From assembly GCF_040939785.1 (NCBI RefSeq), contig NZ_CP162553.1, positions 5,227,001 to 5,291,000 on the forward strand: 64,000 nt of DNA, read 5' to 3'. The stretch comes from Bradyrhizobium lupini (GTDB taxonomy: Bacteria; Pseudomonadota; Alphaproteobacteria; Rhizobiales; Xanthobacteraceae). A program made the translations under genes and the position numbers. Positions 1 to 8,442 of this stretch are shown piece by piece (within the stretch, counting starts at the first letter, position 1; each line of letters starts with the position of its first letter). Below the pieces are notes generated by a model. That model saw only the letters and a program-made list of their open reading frames with translations, made no database searches and had not been told where the DNA came from.

Positions 1-1
1 T

Positions 2-589
2 GCCGTCGCCGACAAGCACGACAGCCAGGACATCTGCTTCGTGCCGACCGGGCGCTACACCGACATCATCACCCGCCTGCGGCCGAACGCGATGGACCCC
101 GGCGACATCGTCGATCTCGACGGCCGCGTGCTCGGCCGGCACAACGGCATCGCCAATTTCACCATCGGCCAGCGCCGCGGCCTCGGCATCGCAGCCGCCG
201 CGCCGCTGTTCGTGGTGCGGCTGGAGGCCGCCAACCGCCGCGTCGTCGTCGGCCCGCGCGAGGCGCTGAAGATGCACCGCATCGTGTTGCGCGACGTCAA
301 CTGGATCGGCGATGGCGACATCGACCGCGCCATCGGCAATGGCCTCGAAATGTTCGTGCGCGTGCGCTCGACCCGCGCGCCCCAGCCGGCGTGGCTGCGC
401 GGCGCGAACGGCCATTACGAGGTCGAGCTCGTCGCCGGCGAAGAGGGCGTTTCGCCGGGACAGGCCTGCGTGTTCTACGACGCACCTGGCGGCCAGGCCC
501 GCGTGCTCGGCGGCGGCTTCATTCAAAGCGCCGCCGCGAAGGCCGCAAGCAGCACGACGAGGCCGCTCGCAGAAGCGGTCCGCGGCTAA
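2..589 (+). CDS. mnmA: tRNA-specific 2-thiouridylase MnmA, C-terminal part (5' end outside window)
   Basis: MnmA (TrmU) uses ATP and persulfide sulfur to make 2-thiouridine at the wobble position of tRNAs for Lys, Glu and Gln in the cytoplasm. Only the C-terminal ~195 residues are present; the frame is open from base 2. The first residues carry the SQDICF motif holding the second catalytic cysteine of the family. A GQRRGLG segment and the C-terminal beta-barrel with [10 protein letters not shown] follow, both typical of MnmA. The 3' end falls just before a palindromic repeat. Identity is firm; the N-terminal PP-loop ATPase domain cannot be checked here. Confidence 0.95.
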   Translation, partial: AVADKHDSQDICFVPTGRYTDIITRLRPNAMDPGDIVDLDGRVLGRHNGIANFTIGQRRGLGIAAAAPLFVVRLEAANRRVVVGPREALKMHRIVLRDVNWIGDGDIDRAIGNGLEMFVRVRSTRAPQPAWLRGANGHYEVELVAGEEGVSPGQACVFYDAPGGQARVLGGGFIQSAAAKAASSTTRPLAEAVRG

Positions 590-638
590 GCGCATGATCC
601 GGAAAAGTGTGCAGCGGTTTTCCGAACAGATCATGCGC
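590..638. repeat. Palindromic intergenic repeat (gcgcatgatc family)
   Basis: Imperfect palindrome starting GCGCATGATCCGGAAAA and ending TTTTCCG...GATCATGCGC. It begins one base after the mnmA stop codon. I recognise this as a dispersed palindrome common in Rhizobiales intergenic DNA; that is recall, not a search. It may fold in RNA and serve as the 3' end of the mnmA transcript. Confidence 0.75.
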
Positions 639-667
639 AAAATAAGAATCTAGGCAGGGCAGGGGGC

Positions 668-1306
668 ATGGCAGCAGACATCTCGCGGGCCGGGGTCGAG
701 AAGGCCTATGGCCGCTGGGCGCCGGTCTATGATCTCGTGTTCGGCAAGGTGTTCGACGCCGGCCGGCAGTCGACCATCGCCGAGGCCGATCGCATCGGCG
801 GCCGCATCCTCGACGTCGGCGTCGGCACCGGGCTGTCGCTCTCCGACTATGCGCGCACCACGAAGATTTGCGGGGTCGACATCTCCGAGCCGATGCTGCG
901 CAAGGCGCAATCGCGCGTGCGCGCGATGCGCTTGAGCAATGTCGAGGTGCTCTCGGTGATGGATGCGAAGAACCTCGCCTTCCCCGAAAACTTCTTCGAC
1001 GCGGTGGTGGCGCAATACGTCATCACCGCGGTGCCCGATCCCGAGGGCACGCTCGACGAGTTCGTGCGCGTCTTGAAACCCGGCGGCGAGCTGATCCTCG
1101 TCAACCACATCGGCGCCGAAAAGGGTTTGCGCAAACTCTCCGAGCTGGCGTTTGCGCCGCTTGCTCGCCGCCTTGGCTGGCGCCCGGAATTTCCGTGGCA
1201 GCGCTTGGTCGACTGGGCCGCAAAACACGGCGGCGTTACGCTTGCCGAGCGCCGCCCGATGCCGCCGATGGGCCACTTTTCGCTGATCCGCTACCTCAAA
1301 TCGTGA
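668..1306 (+). CDS. pmtA: Class I SAM-dependent methyltransferase, PmtA-like phosphatidylethanolamine N-methyltransferase
   Basis: Probably methylates phosphatidylethanolamine towards phosphatidylcholine using S-adenosylmethionine at the inner membrane surface. The 212-residue protein has the N-terminal YGRWAPVYDLVFG segment of the Rhodobacter/Sinorhizobium PmtA type. SAM-binding motif I (LDVGVGTGLSL, about residues 48-58), an acidic motif II (GVDISEPML) and the post-motif VLKPGGELILVNH follow. Length matches soluble bacterial PmtA. It stands alone between mnmA and a small secreted protein. Other small-molecule methyltransferases share this fold, so the substrate is inferred from the N-terminal signature. 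Confidence 0.75.
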   Translation: MAADISRAGVEKAYGRWAPVYDLVFGKVFDAGRQSTIAEADRIGGRILDVGVGTGLSLSDYARTTKICGVDISEPMLRKAQSRVRAMRLSNVEVLSVMDAKNLAFPENFFDAVVAQYVITAVPDPEGTLDEFVRVLKPGGELILVNHIGAEKGLRKLSELAFAPLARRLGWRPEFPWQRLVDWAAKHGGVTLAERRPMPPMGHFSLIRYLKS

Positions 1307-1350
1307 TCGGGGGTGCGGAACACGCGGGCTGACCCGCGCGTTTCCCTCCC

Positions 1351-1707
1351 ATGCGCACGACATCAAACATCATTCTGGCCAGCCTCCTGATCGCCGCCTC
1401 CGGCAGCGCGATCGCGCAGGCTCCGCCCGCCCCGGCGACGCCGCCGCAAGCGACCGCGCCGCCATCCCCGCAGCACGCGACCAATTGCACGCCGCAGGAT
1501 CGCCCGAACCGCTCGGCCGACGGCACCACCACCGGCCAGTCCCGGGAACCGCTCGGCGACAAATTGGCAAAATCGGACGGCGTGCTCTGCCCGCCCTCCG
1601 GCGTAGATCCCGAGATGCACGCCCCGGCGCCCAGCACGAACGGCGCCATGCCCGTCATCCCGCCCCCCGGCAGCCCCGGCGGCGACCCGACGGTGCGGCC
1701 GAAATAG
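1351..1707 (+). CDS. Small secreted proline-rich protein, unknown function
   Basis: 118 residues. An N-terminal Sec-type signal peptide (about residues 1-22, ending AIAQA) is followed by a Pro/Ala-rich low-complexity stretch and a mature part with two cysteines (near NCTPQD and GVLCPPS). The cysteines could form a periplasmic disulfide. The C-terminus is again Pro/Gly-rich. No family is recognised. It lies 44 bases after the methyltransferase gene on the same strand, but the functions are not obviously linked. The signal peptide and codon use support a real gene. Confidence 0.6.
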   Translation: MRTTSNIILASLLIAASGSAIAQAPPAPATPPQATAPPSPQHATNCTPQDRPNRSADGTTTGQSREPLGDKLAKSDGVLCPPSGVDPEMHAPAPSTNGAMPVIPPPGSPGGDPTVRPK

Positions 1708-1762
1708 CTCGTCGCGCCGAAGCCTTGGCGTAGGCGGAGCCTGTTCCGCATCCCAATCTCGT

Positions 1763-1870
1763 CGTCATGCCCGGGCTCGTCCCGGGCATCCACGTTTTTG
1801 TGGCCGCCCGCAAAGGTCGTGGATGGCCGGGAAAAAGGTCGTGGACGGCCGGGACAAGCCCGGCCATGAC
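1763..1870. repeat. Palindromic intergenic repeat (gtcatgcccggg family)
   Basis: The two ends form a long inverted repeat, GTCATGCCCGGGC at the left against GCCCGGCCATGAC at the right. Each arm also holds its own short CCGGG hairpin. An internal GTGGA-GGCCGGGA unit is repeated twice (near 1820 and 1840). It resembles the dispersed palindromes scattered through Bradyrhizobium intergenic DNA. It occupies the gap between the small secreted protein and the tRNA; nothing else is evident in 1708-2060. Confidence 0.75.
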
Positions 1871-2060
1871 GAATCTGGCCCGAGATTCGGCCCCAAAACA
1901 CACCCATCCATTCCTGTCCGCGGACTTGTCGCGCCGTCGCCTTGGCGAAGGCGGAAGCTTTAGCCAAAGCGGAAGCAAACTCGGATTGACAGCCCGCCGC
2001 CCCCTTCCTTATATGCCGCGCGTTCGCGAGATCGGCTTGTTTCGGCCCTCGCGACCCTGT

Positions 2061-2137
2061 GGCGGGGTAGCTCAGCTGGTTAGAGCACGGGAATCATAAT
2101 CCTGGGGTCGGGGGTTCGAGTCCCTCTCCCGCTACCA
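2061..2137 (+). tRNA. tRNA with anticodon CAU (elongator tRNA-Met most likely)
   Basis: A complete cloverleaf of 77 bases with encoded CCA. The acceptor stem is 7 bp with G-U at both ends, and the D arm is GCTC/GAGC. The anticodon stem CGGGA/TCCTG carries loop AT-CAT-AA. The variable loop GGGTC resembles elongator tRNA-Met, and the T arm has TTCGAGT. The CAU anticodon also fits tRNA-Ile2, whose C34 is changed to lysidine; the variable loop and T arm favour Met. No integrase or attachment-site repeat was seen next to it. Confidence 0.93.
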
Positions 2138-2468
2138 AAAAATCAGGCACTTCCTGCTAACCTGCGATCCTCGGACTCTCTTGGTACCACATTAGTCCCA
2201 CCAATTCGCAAGCTGGCGAGCATGAAGCTACGCGCTGCGGAGGGGAAGACGGCGGGGTACATTTAGCGGTTTAGCGCCCGGAGTCGAAGCGTGGCCGCTT
2301 CTCAGCGGGCAGAACCCTACGGCTGAGCCGTGCTGCAGCCGACGCGATTGTGCCAGAGCCGCGGAACACGGGGACAAACCTCAGCTCTGCCGATTGCGAA
2401 TCCCTGCTGCGTGCTAGCCTCGGAACGAGAAGACGGGCCAACGATTCGTCCGGGCAGGAGCAAGCTCG
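2138..2468. other. Gene-free spacer
   Basis: 331 bases between the tRNA and the next small gene. No convincing reading frame, terminator or repeat was seen. Short A runs directly follow the tRNA CCA end and could be its transcription stop. Confidence 0.5.
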
Positions 2469-2738
2469 ATGCTGATGACGAAGGAAAGACGGCCGGCGAC
2501 CCGAACGCTGCGCGGATGGGCGCTCAGCGTGCTGCAGGAGGCGGGCGCCATCTACGAATGCGAGGAGCATGGCTGGGCGAAGGACCGGGCCGACCCGCAT
2601 GCACGCGAGCACGCATTGGATATAGCCAGGCAGGAGCCACCCGAGGGCTTATCTGCGGATCAGGCCGTCGGGCAAGTGCGCGAGGTTTTGCATTCGATCG
2701 GCGATACGTGCCCGGAGTGCCCGCCACGTCCCGATTAG
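2469..2738 (+). CDS. Small hypothetical protein
   Basis: 89 residues, soluble and charged, with no signal peptide. It has an amphipathic N-terminal segment (TLRGWALSVLQEAG) and an ECEEHGW motif. The C-terminus is cysteine- and proline-containing (DTCPECPPRPD) and could bind a metal together with the upstream Cys and His. An internal ATG at 2475 is an alternative start. Function unknown. It resembles short stress-associated orphan proteins of Bradyrhizobium in size and style only. Confidence 0.5.
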   Translation: MLMTKERRPATRTLRGWALSVLQEAGAIYECEEHGWAKDRADPHAREHALDIARQEPPEGLSADQAVGQVREVLHSIGDTCPECPPRPD

Positions 2739-2842
2739 GTCCCCTGCGCTGTCGCGCCGCTCGAATGGCGTGCGAGCCTCAAACGCCTTTGGCAAACTTG
2801 GACGACGTAACGGATATCAGCGGACTATTGCCAAAAGGCCCT

Positions 2843-3571
2843 TCAAGCGAGCAAGTCTAGTGCGTTCTCGATCGCTGCGCCGGCTGCGGTGTTGTCGAAG
2901 ATGCACCAGGTCTCACTAGATGACGACGCAGCACCGAGCCGCAGCTTCAGCGATCGCAGGAACGCCCCGTCGTACGCGGAGTAGTAAATGCGCGGCGCTC
3001 CATGCAATCGAAAATAGCGCAGACTAGGCCACCCGCCCGGCAGGTCGGCATCGGTCCCCCGCGCCGGATCCGCGGCGACACGGGCAATCCGACGTTCCCC
3101 GAGCCAGGCGCCGACCTCGGGCGTAAACCAGCTGACGTGACGCGGCTCGCACGCGAGAGCGGCTGAGGTCTTTTCCTGCAGCGCGCGGAACAGGAACTCC
3201 GCATCGGACTCAACGAACATTTTGCGAGGCGCAAACTGAACGAGCAAAACCCCGAGCTTCGCACCAAGTCCGGCGCTCTCTTCGATGAACCGATCGAGTT
3301 CACCCTGCGCAAGCTGTGACGAGTGAGTAACAGACTTCGGCACCTTTACCGAAAAGCGGAAATCATCTGGCGTCGCGTTCGCCCATTTCTCATAGGTCGA
3401 ACGCCGGTGCGGCTTATGAAATGATGAGTTGATCTCGGTGGCGTTCAACACCCGCGCGTAGCGTTCAAGCTGGCTACCTACCCCGCCAACTCTTTCCTTG
3501 CAGACTCGCGGAACATTCCATCCCGCTGTGCCGAGCCGCAGCTCAGCCTTGACATGCGCGGCCTCTTCCAT
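2843..3571 (-). CDS. DUF72 (YecE-like) family protein
   Basis: 242 residues with the hallmarks of the DUF72 family: RLGTAGWNVP near the N-terminus, a conserved segment around INSSFHK, FSVKVPKSVTH (about residues 93-103), LLVQFAP, and a late RLHG motif. The family adopts a TIM-barrel-like fold; its function is unknown. It lies 45 bases downstream of ku on the same strand, so the two are probably co-transcribed. That suggests, but does not show, a link to DNA repair or stress. Length is typical of the family. Confidence 0.85.
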   Translation of the reverse strand: MEEAAHVKAELRLGTAGWNVPRVCKERVGGVGSQLERYARVLNATEINSSFHKPHRRSTYEKWANATPDDFRFSVKVPKSVTHSSQLAQGELDRFIEESAGLGAKLGVLLVQFAPRKMFVESDAEFLFRALQEKTSAALACEPRHVSWFTPEVGAWLGERRIARVAADPARGTDADLPGGWPSLRYFRLHGAPRIYYSAYDGAFLRSLKLRLGAASSSSETWCIFDNTAAGAAIENALDLLA

Positions 3572-3616
3572 GTCAGTCCGAAACTGCCATCGGGTATCAC
3601 CGGATGTTTCACAATC

Positions 3617-4546
3617 TCACGCCGACTTCCGCCGCGTCCCTGCTGTCGGCTTCTTCGCCGCCGCTTCCTTAGCCAGCTTCTTACCGGCGATCGGCATCAG
3701 CATCTCCTTCTGAGCCGCGGCAGCCTTCTTCGTCTTCTTGGCAGGCTTTTTCGGAGCCTCGGTCTTTGCTGCTGCCCCGCCGACGCTCTTGCGTAGCGCG
3801 TCCATCAGATCGACGACGTTCTCGCCTTTCGGCCGATCCTTCGGCGCGATCGGCTTGCCGGTGCGCTTCTGGTTGATGAGCTCGATCAGCGCGCTTTCAT
3901 AATGGTCCTCGAACTTCTCCGGCTCGAATGATCCCGCCTTCTGGTTCACGATGTGCCTGGCCAGATCGAGCATGTCCTTCGTCACTTTGACGTCCTGGAT
4001 CTCGTCGAAGTATTCCTGCTCGCTACGAACCTCGTAGGGATACCGCAGCAAGGTGCCGACCAGACCCTTGTCCATCGGCTCGAGCGCAATGATGTGCTCT
4101 CGGTTGGTGAGCGCCACGCGCCCGATCGCAACCTTGTTCATCTCGCGGATGGTCTCGCGGATGACCGCGAAGGCGTCGTGGCCGACTTTTCCGTCCGGAC
4201 GGATGTAGTAGGGGCGAATTAGGTAGCGCGGATCGATCTCGGCCTTGTCTACGAACTCATCGATCTCGATGGTCCGCGTGGATTCCAGCGCGATCTCCTC
4301 AAGCTCCTCCTTGGTCACCTCGATGAACTGGTCCTTCTCGAGCTGGTAGCCCTTAACGATGTCCTCGTTGGGCACCTCGTCGCCGGTGTCGGCGTCGACT
4401 TTCAGGTACTTGATCCGATGACCGGTCTGACGGTTGAGCTGGTTGAAGGAGATCTTCTCGCTCTCCGACGTAGCTGGGTAGAGCGCCACGGGACAGGTGA
4501 CCAACGAGAGACGCAAAAAGCCTTTCCAGTTCGCGCGGGGGGCCAT
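3617..4546 (-). CDS. ku: Non-homologous end-joining protein Ku
   Basis: Ku dimers encircle DNA double-strand ends and recruit ligase LigD for bacterial end joining. The protein begins MAPRANWKGFLRLSLV, the conserved Ku start, so I place the start at 4546 rather than at an upstream in-frame ATG at 4609. The Ku core spans about residues 1-255, with RPYYIRP and the EFVD/EID region visible. The C-terminal tail after residue 255 is rich in Lys and Ala, a type of extension known to bind DNA in bacterial Ku proteins. No ligD is present nearby. A DUF72 gene follows in the same direction. Confidence 0.95.
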   Translation of the reverse strand: MAPRANWKGFLRLSLVTCPVALYPATSESEKISFNQLNRQTGHRIKYLKVDADTGDEVPNEDIVKGYQLEKDQFIEVTKEELEEIALESTRTIEIDEFVDKAEIDPRYLIRPYYIRPDGKVGHDAFAVIRETIREMNKVAIGRVALTNREHIIALEPMDKGLVGTLLRYPYEVRSEQEYFDEIQDVKVTKDMLDLARHIVNQKAGSFEPEKFEDHYESALIELINQKRTGKPIAPKDRPKGENVVDLMDALRKSVGGAAAKTEAPKKPAKKTKKAAAAQKEMLMPIAGKKLAKEAAAKKPTAGTRRKSA

Positions 4547-4821
4547 GGTACGCAAAACTCCATAAGGGGACTTGGACTCAAGACGAACGGCGCGACACAG
4601 TTCCGACACCGCCCGCAGGTGTCCACCGCAAATTGATGCTAGATCCCGGTCAAGCGCCCGGAATAGATGGCGGGCAGTCTTAACCCAACGAACAAAATAA
4701 GAACGTGTATCGGTGACGCAATCCCTGGCACTCCGCGGTGATTAGACCTCTGTGGAAAACGGCCAATCCCTTGCTCTAGGGAAGCGGCAACCCAGCCCGT
4801 CGGGCAACACACCCTTCTCCC

Positions 4822-5450
4822 GTCAATCCCTCTCCGCAAAAATATTCCACTTTACCGAAATTCGGAAACGGCGTATGTGTCGCTCATCCTTGAGGGGCGA
4901 TCTCGTTGTCGTCTTGATTGCGAGCCGGGCTTGCGATGGACGCGGCAGCGTCGGTACGAGATGGTGCGGGCAGGGCGGGTAGACCCTGTGAGCCCGCAAC
5001 CGCGTGCGGACGAGCGGCGCTGCTAGGCTTCGTCTCGCCTGTAAGTTTTCGGCTTCGTCGACAGGGCTGGAAAAACTGCGGCGAAATGGCGGGCCGTGCG
5101 TACGGCAAAACCGTGTGGTCCTGGCCGTCGTTGCTACGGTCAAGCTTTCGCGGAGGTGTGTGCGAGCCCAACCGGGCAGACAGCATCATCCAAATTCGCG
5201 AGGCGAGGGAGGCCAAAGAGAACTCGGCTCCCGGGAGAGCACGGCATAAGCCGTCCAACCGTCGCGCAGGGAAGGCCGAGTGATTGGCTACACCTGTATG
5301 CTGCTGTGCGGTTTTCCTGCGTGTGCTTTTCGCGCAGCGGACCGCGGGTGCCAGCCGGCACCCGGCCTTCCCTGCGCCCTCTTGGATATGAGGGCGGAGT
5401 GACGAAGCAAAGCTCGGGCGAAACGCGCCGCGAGAACGAGAAATCATGTC
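4822..5450. repeat. ~630 bp dispersed structured repeat, copy 1
   Basis: This stretch matches 45532-46170 base for base over long segments, in the same orientation. One block (about 5150-5210) is unrelated between copies. Both copies keep a perfect 15 bp inverted repeat, GCGCAGGGAAGGCCG at 5264-5278 with its complement at 5363-5377. A second perfect hairpin, GGGTGCC-agcc-GGCACCC, abuts the 3' arm at 5346-5363. Short frames exist on both strands but are not conserved between copies, so it is not treated as coding. Outside it, 4547-4821 shows no gene. Confidence 0.85.
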
Positions 5451-5504
5451 CGCTGTTTGAATGCCTGGTCGCGTCATGTGCCGCGACGTCTCGGTGGCAG
5501 GCGC

Positions 5505-6404
5505 TCAGGATGAATTGCCGAAGCGATGCTCTGGAAGTCCCTGTGCAATGCCATCAATGGCCAGAACATGACCCGCCTGGGGTTCGCGGCCCAGTTGCTC
5601 GCGATCAAGAAACTTTCTCGCCGTCGTCACGAACAGGGTCTTCAGATCGGCTCCGCCGAAGCATACGCAGGTCGGATTGGTCGCCGGCATCGGAATGACG
5701 GTATCGATCCGGCCGTCCGGCCGATAGCGCACCACCCGGCCGCCGGAGAAGAATGCGGTCCACAGTCCGCCCGCAGCGTCGATGCACGCGCCGTCGGGCC
5801 TCTCGCCGGAGGCGCTGTAATCCGCGAACAGCCGTCTGTTGCTAATCGCGCCGTCATCGAGATCGAAGTCGAACTGCCAGGTGCGGTAACGCCTCGTGTC
5901 CGTGAAGTAGAGCGTGCGATTGTCGGGCGAGAACGCGATGCCGTTCGTCACGATGACATCGCCGAACATGCGCGTTGTCCGGCCGTCCGCGTCCACCCGA
6001 TACAGCGCTCCGTTCGGCCGATGCAGCTGGTTGTCCATGGTGCCGATCCACAGCCGGCCCCGCGCGTCGACGCGCCCGTCGTTCAGGCGATTGTCGAGGC
6101 CGCTTTCGACCTCGCAGAGCTGACCTGGAGGATCGTCATCGAACGCGCGGCGATAAAGCCTCAGATCCTGCGCGAGCAGGTGGGAGCCATCCGCCGTCAA
6201 GGCCTGACTGCCGAGGAAGTTGCATGCGTACGGAATAACCTGATGCGCGCCTGTCGCCGGATCGAAGGATTGATGCAGCCGCCGGTCGATGTCGACCCAC
6301 CACAGCTTGCGGGAGCTGTCGCACCACAATGGCGTTTCGCCGAGGATGTCGCCTGTGGCGACCGCGGTCTCGACCCGATGCGCGGGAATCATGTCAGGAG
6401 TCAT
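5505..6404 (-). CDS. SMP-30/gluconolactonase/LRE family protein
   Basis: About 300 residues forming a six-bladed beta-propeller that hydrolyses sugar or organic-acid lactones using a divalent metal. Family signatures are GETPLWCDSSRKLWWVDI near the start (the metal-binding Glu is in GE), NDGRVDARGRLWIGTM (about residues 105-120) and NGIAFSPDNRTLYFTDT with the conserved Asn and Asp, then RPDGACID. The start is placed at 6404 (MTPDMIP); 6392 is also possible, and upstream sequence is low-complexity out-of-frame DNA. It lies 58 bases after the GntR gene on the same strand, implying a shared transcript and a role in the adjacent TRAP-fed catabolic pathway. Confidence 0.85.
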   Translation of the reverse strand: MTPDMIPAHRVETAVATGDILGETPLWCDSSRKLWWVDIDRRLHQSFDPATGAHQVIPYACNFLGSQALTADGSHLLAQDLRLYRRAFDDDPPGQLCEVESGLDNRLNDGRVDARGRLWIGTMDNQLHRPNGALYRVDADGRTTRMFGDVIVTNGIAFSPDNRTLYFTDTRRYRTWQFDFDLDDGAISNRRLFADYSASGERPDGACIDAAGGLWTAFFSGGRVVRYRPDGRIDTVIPMPATNPTCVCFGGADLKTLFVTTARKFLDREQLGREPQAGHVLAIDGIAQGLPEHRFGNSS

Positions 6405-6462
6405 CCCGAAATCCGATTGCAGCGACGAGCGCTCTCTCCGAACGACGTCAGGCCGCGGACGA

Positions 6463-7122
6463 TCAATCCTCGTTCCAGGAGGCGAGGGCGTGCGCGACGC
6501 ACCCGTTGATGTGGTCGGTAAGCACGGTTTTGGCGCCTTTGATGTCGCGCTTGAGGGCGCATTCGAGCAGCGCCTTGTGCTGGTTGATCGTCTCCGCGCC
6601 GCGGTAGCGCAGCGCATAGCGGAAATATTTGTCGAACACGATCGCGTGGGTCTGCATCAGCTCGCGCGAGCCGCAACTCGAGATGAGAGCCTGGTGGAAT
6701 TCGCCGTCGTAGCGTTTGCGCAGCTCGGGATCGTCCCCCTCCTTGAGGACGGTGCGTTCGGTGGCCGCCAGCTTGTGATGCGCGGACACCACGCGGCCCT
6801 CCCACTCGACGTCGCCGGCACGAAACGACTCGGCCATTGCATGCTGCTCCAGCAGGATGCGCAGGCCGGCGAGTTCACGCAGGTTCTGGATGGATATCGG
6901 CGCCACCTCGAAGCCGCGCTGGCCCTCCGCGACCACGAATCCCTCGGAGGTCAGACGATTGAGGATCTCGCGCAGCGTGGAGATGCTGACGCCGTAGTCC
7001 TCCCTCATGGCGTCGAGCTTGAGACGTCCGGACGGCGTCAGCACGCCGAAAATGATGTCGGATCGAATCCGCTGATAACCGCTGTCGCCCGCCGACAAGG
7101 GGCGCCCCTCGAGTGACGTCAT
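6463..7122 (-). CDS. GntR family transcriptional regulator (FCD/FadR subfamily)
   Basis: A DNA-binding regulator of about 219 residues. The N-terminal winged helix covers YQRIRSDIIFGVLTPSGRL through STLREILNRLTSEGFVVAEGQRGFEV. An all-helical FCD effector domain follows, with the metal/ligand-binding pattern around FHQALISSCGS and a late NQHKALLECAL. I start it at 7122 (MTSLEG), because upstream in-frame residues look non-coding. It is divergent from the TRAP operon at 7350 and is followed by the lactonase. It likely represses both units until the transported acid binds the FCD domain. No operator palindrome was identified with confidence in the AT-rich gap. Confidence 0.9.
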   Translation of the reverse strand: MTSLEGRPLSAGDSGYQRIRSDIIFGVLTPSGRLKLDAMREDYGVSISTLREILNRLTSEGFVVAEGQRGFEVAPISIQNLRELAGLRILLEQHAMAESFRAGDVEWEGRVVSAHHKLAATERTVLKEGDDPELRKRYDGEFHQALISSCGSRELMQTHAIVFDKYFRYALRYRGAETINQHKALLECALKRDIKGAKTVLTDHINGCVAHALASWNED

Positions 7123-7349
7123 GCTCTCCGATCCCGCAATATGCGCGCAACGCCCCGTGGCGGGCGGCTGAACTATCAATGTTACCAGCAATATAGCAGA
7201 CGCCTAACAACAGATGTATTTAAAAATCTCAGAAGAACTACGATTTATCATTTGACCGAAATATGTAGTTATGTTTTTTGATTGACCTGAGGGTGCAGAA
7301 AAGAATGGCTCAAGCCGCCGTCGTGCCCCGATCGAACAGGGAGGTCAAA

Positions 7350-8366
7350 ATGAGGTTGTTGGTACGGGCGCTGTCTGCGACGGCGATCTGCGTGGCGCTG
7401 ACGGTCGGTGCATCCGCTGAGGACATTCAGGAGCGCACGATCAGGTGGGGACACCTGAACAACACCGATCACCCCGTCAGCGCGGGGGTGCAGAAATTTG
7501 CGGAGATCCTGCTGGCGAAGAGCGGGGGCAAGATGAAGATTCGTGAGTTCGCGGCCTCGCAGCTCGGCAACGAGCTGCAGCAGCAATCCGCGCTACGCGG
7601 CGGCACGCAGGAAATGCTGTCGGCCTCGACGACGTCGCTCGCAACCGTCGTGCCGGAGTTCGGCCTCATCGACTTTCCATTCATCGTGAAGACCATCGAG
7701 CAGGCGGATGCTCTCGGCACCGGAAAATTCGGCACGTCGATGCTCGATACGTTGCCGTCGAAGGGATTGATCGGTCTGGGCTATTGGGGCCTCGGCTTCC
7801 GCAACGTCACCAACAGCACGCGGCCGATCACCAAGGTCGAGGATTTCAACGGCCTCAAGCTCCGCGTCATTCCGAACCCGGTCTATCTCGAGACCTTCGG
7901 ATCCTTCAAGGCCAATCCCGTTCCGATGGCCTTCGGCGAACTCTATTCGGCGCTGGAGACCCGCACAGTCGACGGCGAGGAGAACCCCTTCACGGTCATT
8001 CTCTCCAACAAGTTCTACGAAGTGCAAAAATACGTTTCCGCCACCAATCACACCTTCACCCTGAACATCATCCTCGTGAGCAAGGCGTTCTGGGACAAGC
8101 TCTCGCCGACCGAGCAGCGCCTGATGCGCGAGGCGTACGAGGAAAGCCGAGGCTATCAAAAGGAGCAGACCCGCCTTCAGACTGAAAAAGCCCTCTCTGA
8201 ATTGCAGGCGAAGGGCATGCAGTACAACACCGTCGCGCCGGAAGAGCTCGATCGGATGCGCAAGACGGCGCAGCCGGTCGTCGACAAGATTGCCGCCAAT
8301 CTCAAGCCGGAGGCGGTCAAGCTGTTCAACGACGAGCTCGATCGCATCCGCAAGGACGTGAAATAG
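7350..8366 (+). CDS. dctP: TRAP transporter substrate-binding protein (DctP family)
   Basis: A periplasmic receptor that captures a carboxylic acid and delivers it to the DctQM permease. It has a Sec signal peptide (MRLLVRALSATAICVALTVGASA). The DctP domain follows, with RWGHLNNTDHPV near the mature start, GLGFRNVTNSTRPI, the LKLRVIPNPVY segment carrying the conserved carboxylate-binding Arg, and EENPFTVI. The start at 7350 is chosen because GGGAGG lies just upstream and the signal peptide starts there. It is first in the operon, divergent from the GntR gene across about 230 AT-rich bases. The ligand is unknown. Confidence 0.92.
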   Translation: MRLLVRALSATAICVALTVGASAEDIQERTIRWGHLNNTDHPVSAGVQKFAEILLAKSGGKMKIREFAASQLGNELQQQSALRGGTQEMLSASTTSLATVVPEFGLIDFPFIVKTIEQADALGTGKFGTSMLDTLPSKGLIGLGYWGLGFRNVTNSTRPITKVEDFNGLKLRVIPNPVYLETFGSFKANPVPMAFGELYSALETRTVDGEENPFTVILSNKFYEVQKYVSATNHTFTLNIILVSKAFWDKLSPTEQRLMREAYEESRGYQKEQTRLQTEKALSELQAKGMQYNTVAPEELDRMRKTAQPVVDKIAANLKPEAVKLFNDELDRIRKDVK

Positions 8367-8391
8367 TCGACCTCGTCAGCATGCAAGAGGC

Positions 8392-8415
8392 AGAGCCGGC
8401 CAGTGGGCCGGCTCT
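8392..8415 (+). terminator. Intercistronic hairpin between dctP and dctQ
   Basis: A perfect 10 bp stem, AGAGCCGGCC / GGCCGGCTCT, with a 4-base loop. It lies 25 bases after the dctP stop and has no T run. In TRAP and ABC operons such hairpins commonly stabilise the binding-protein mRNA or partly terminate, giving more receptor than permease. That role is inferred here. Confidence 0.6.
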
Positions 8416-8442
8416 GAACCCGACTTTGCCCGGACGGCACGC

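Noticed and set aside
2061..2137. tRNA gene as an attachment site for an integrated element
   Set aside because: No integrase, no repeated tRNA 3' end and no compositional shift were seen beside it.
4823..5477. Several short frames inside repeat copy 1 (and the matching ones in copy 2) as small proteins
   Set aside because: The frames are not preserved between the two copies, which differ by indels and an exchanged block, while RNA-type stems are preserved.
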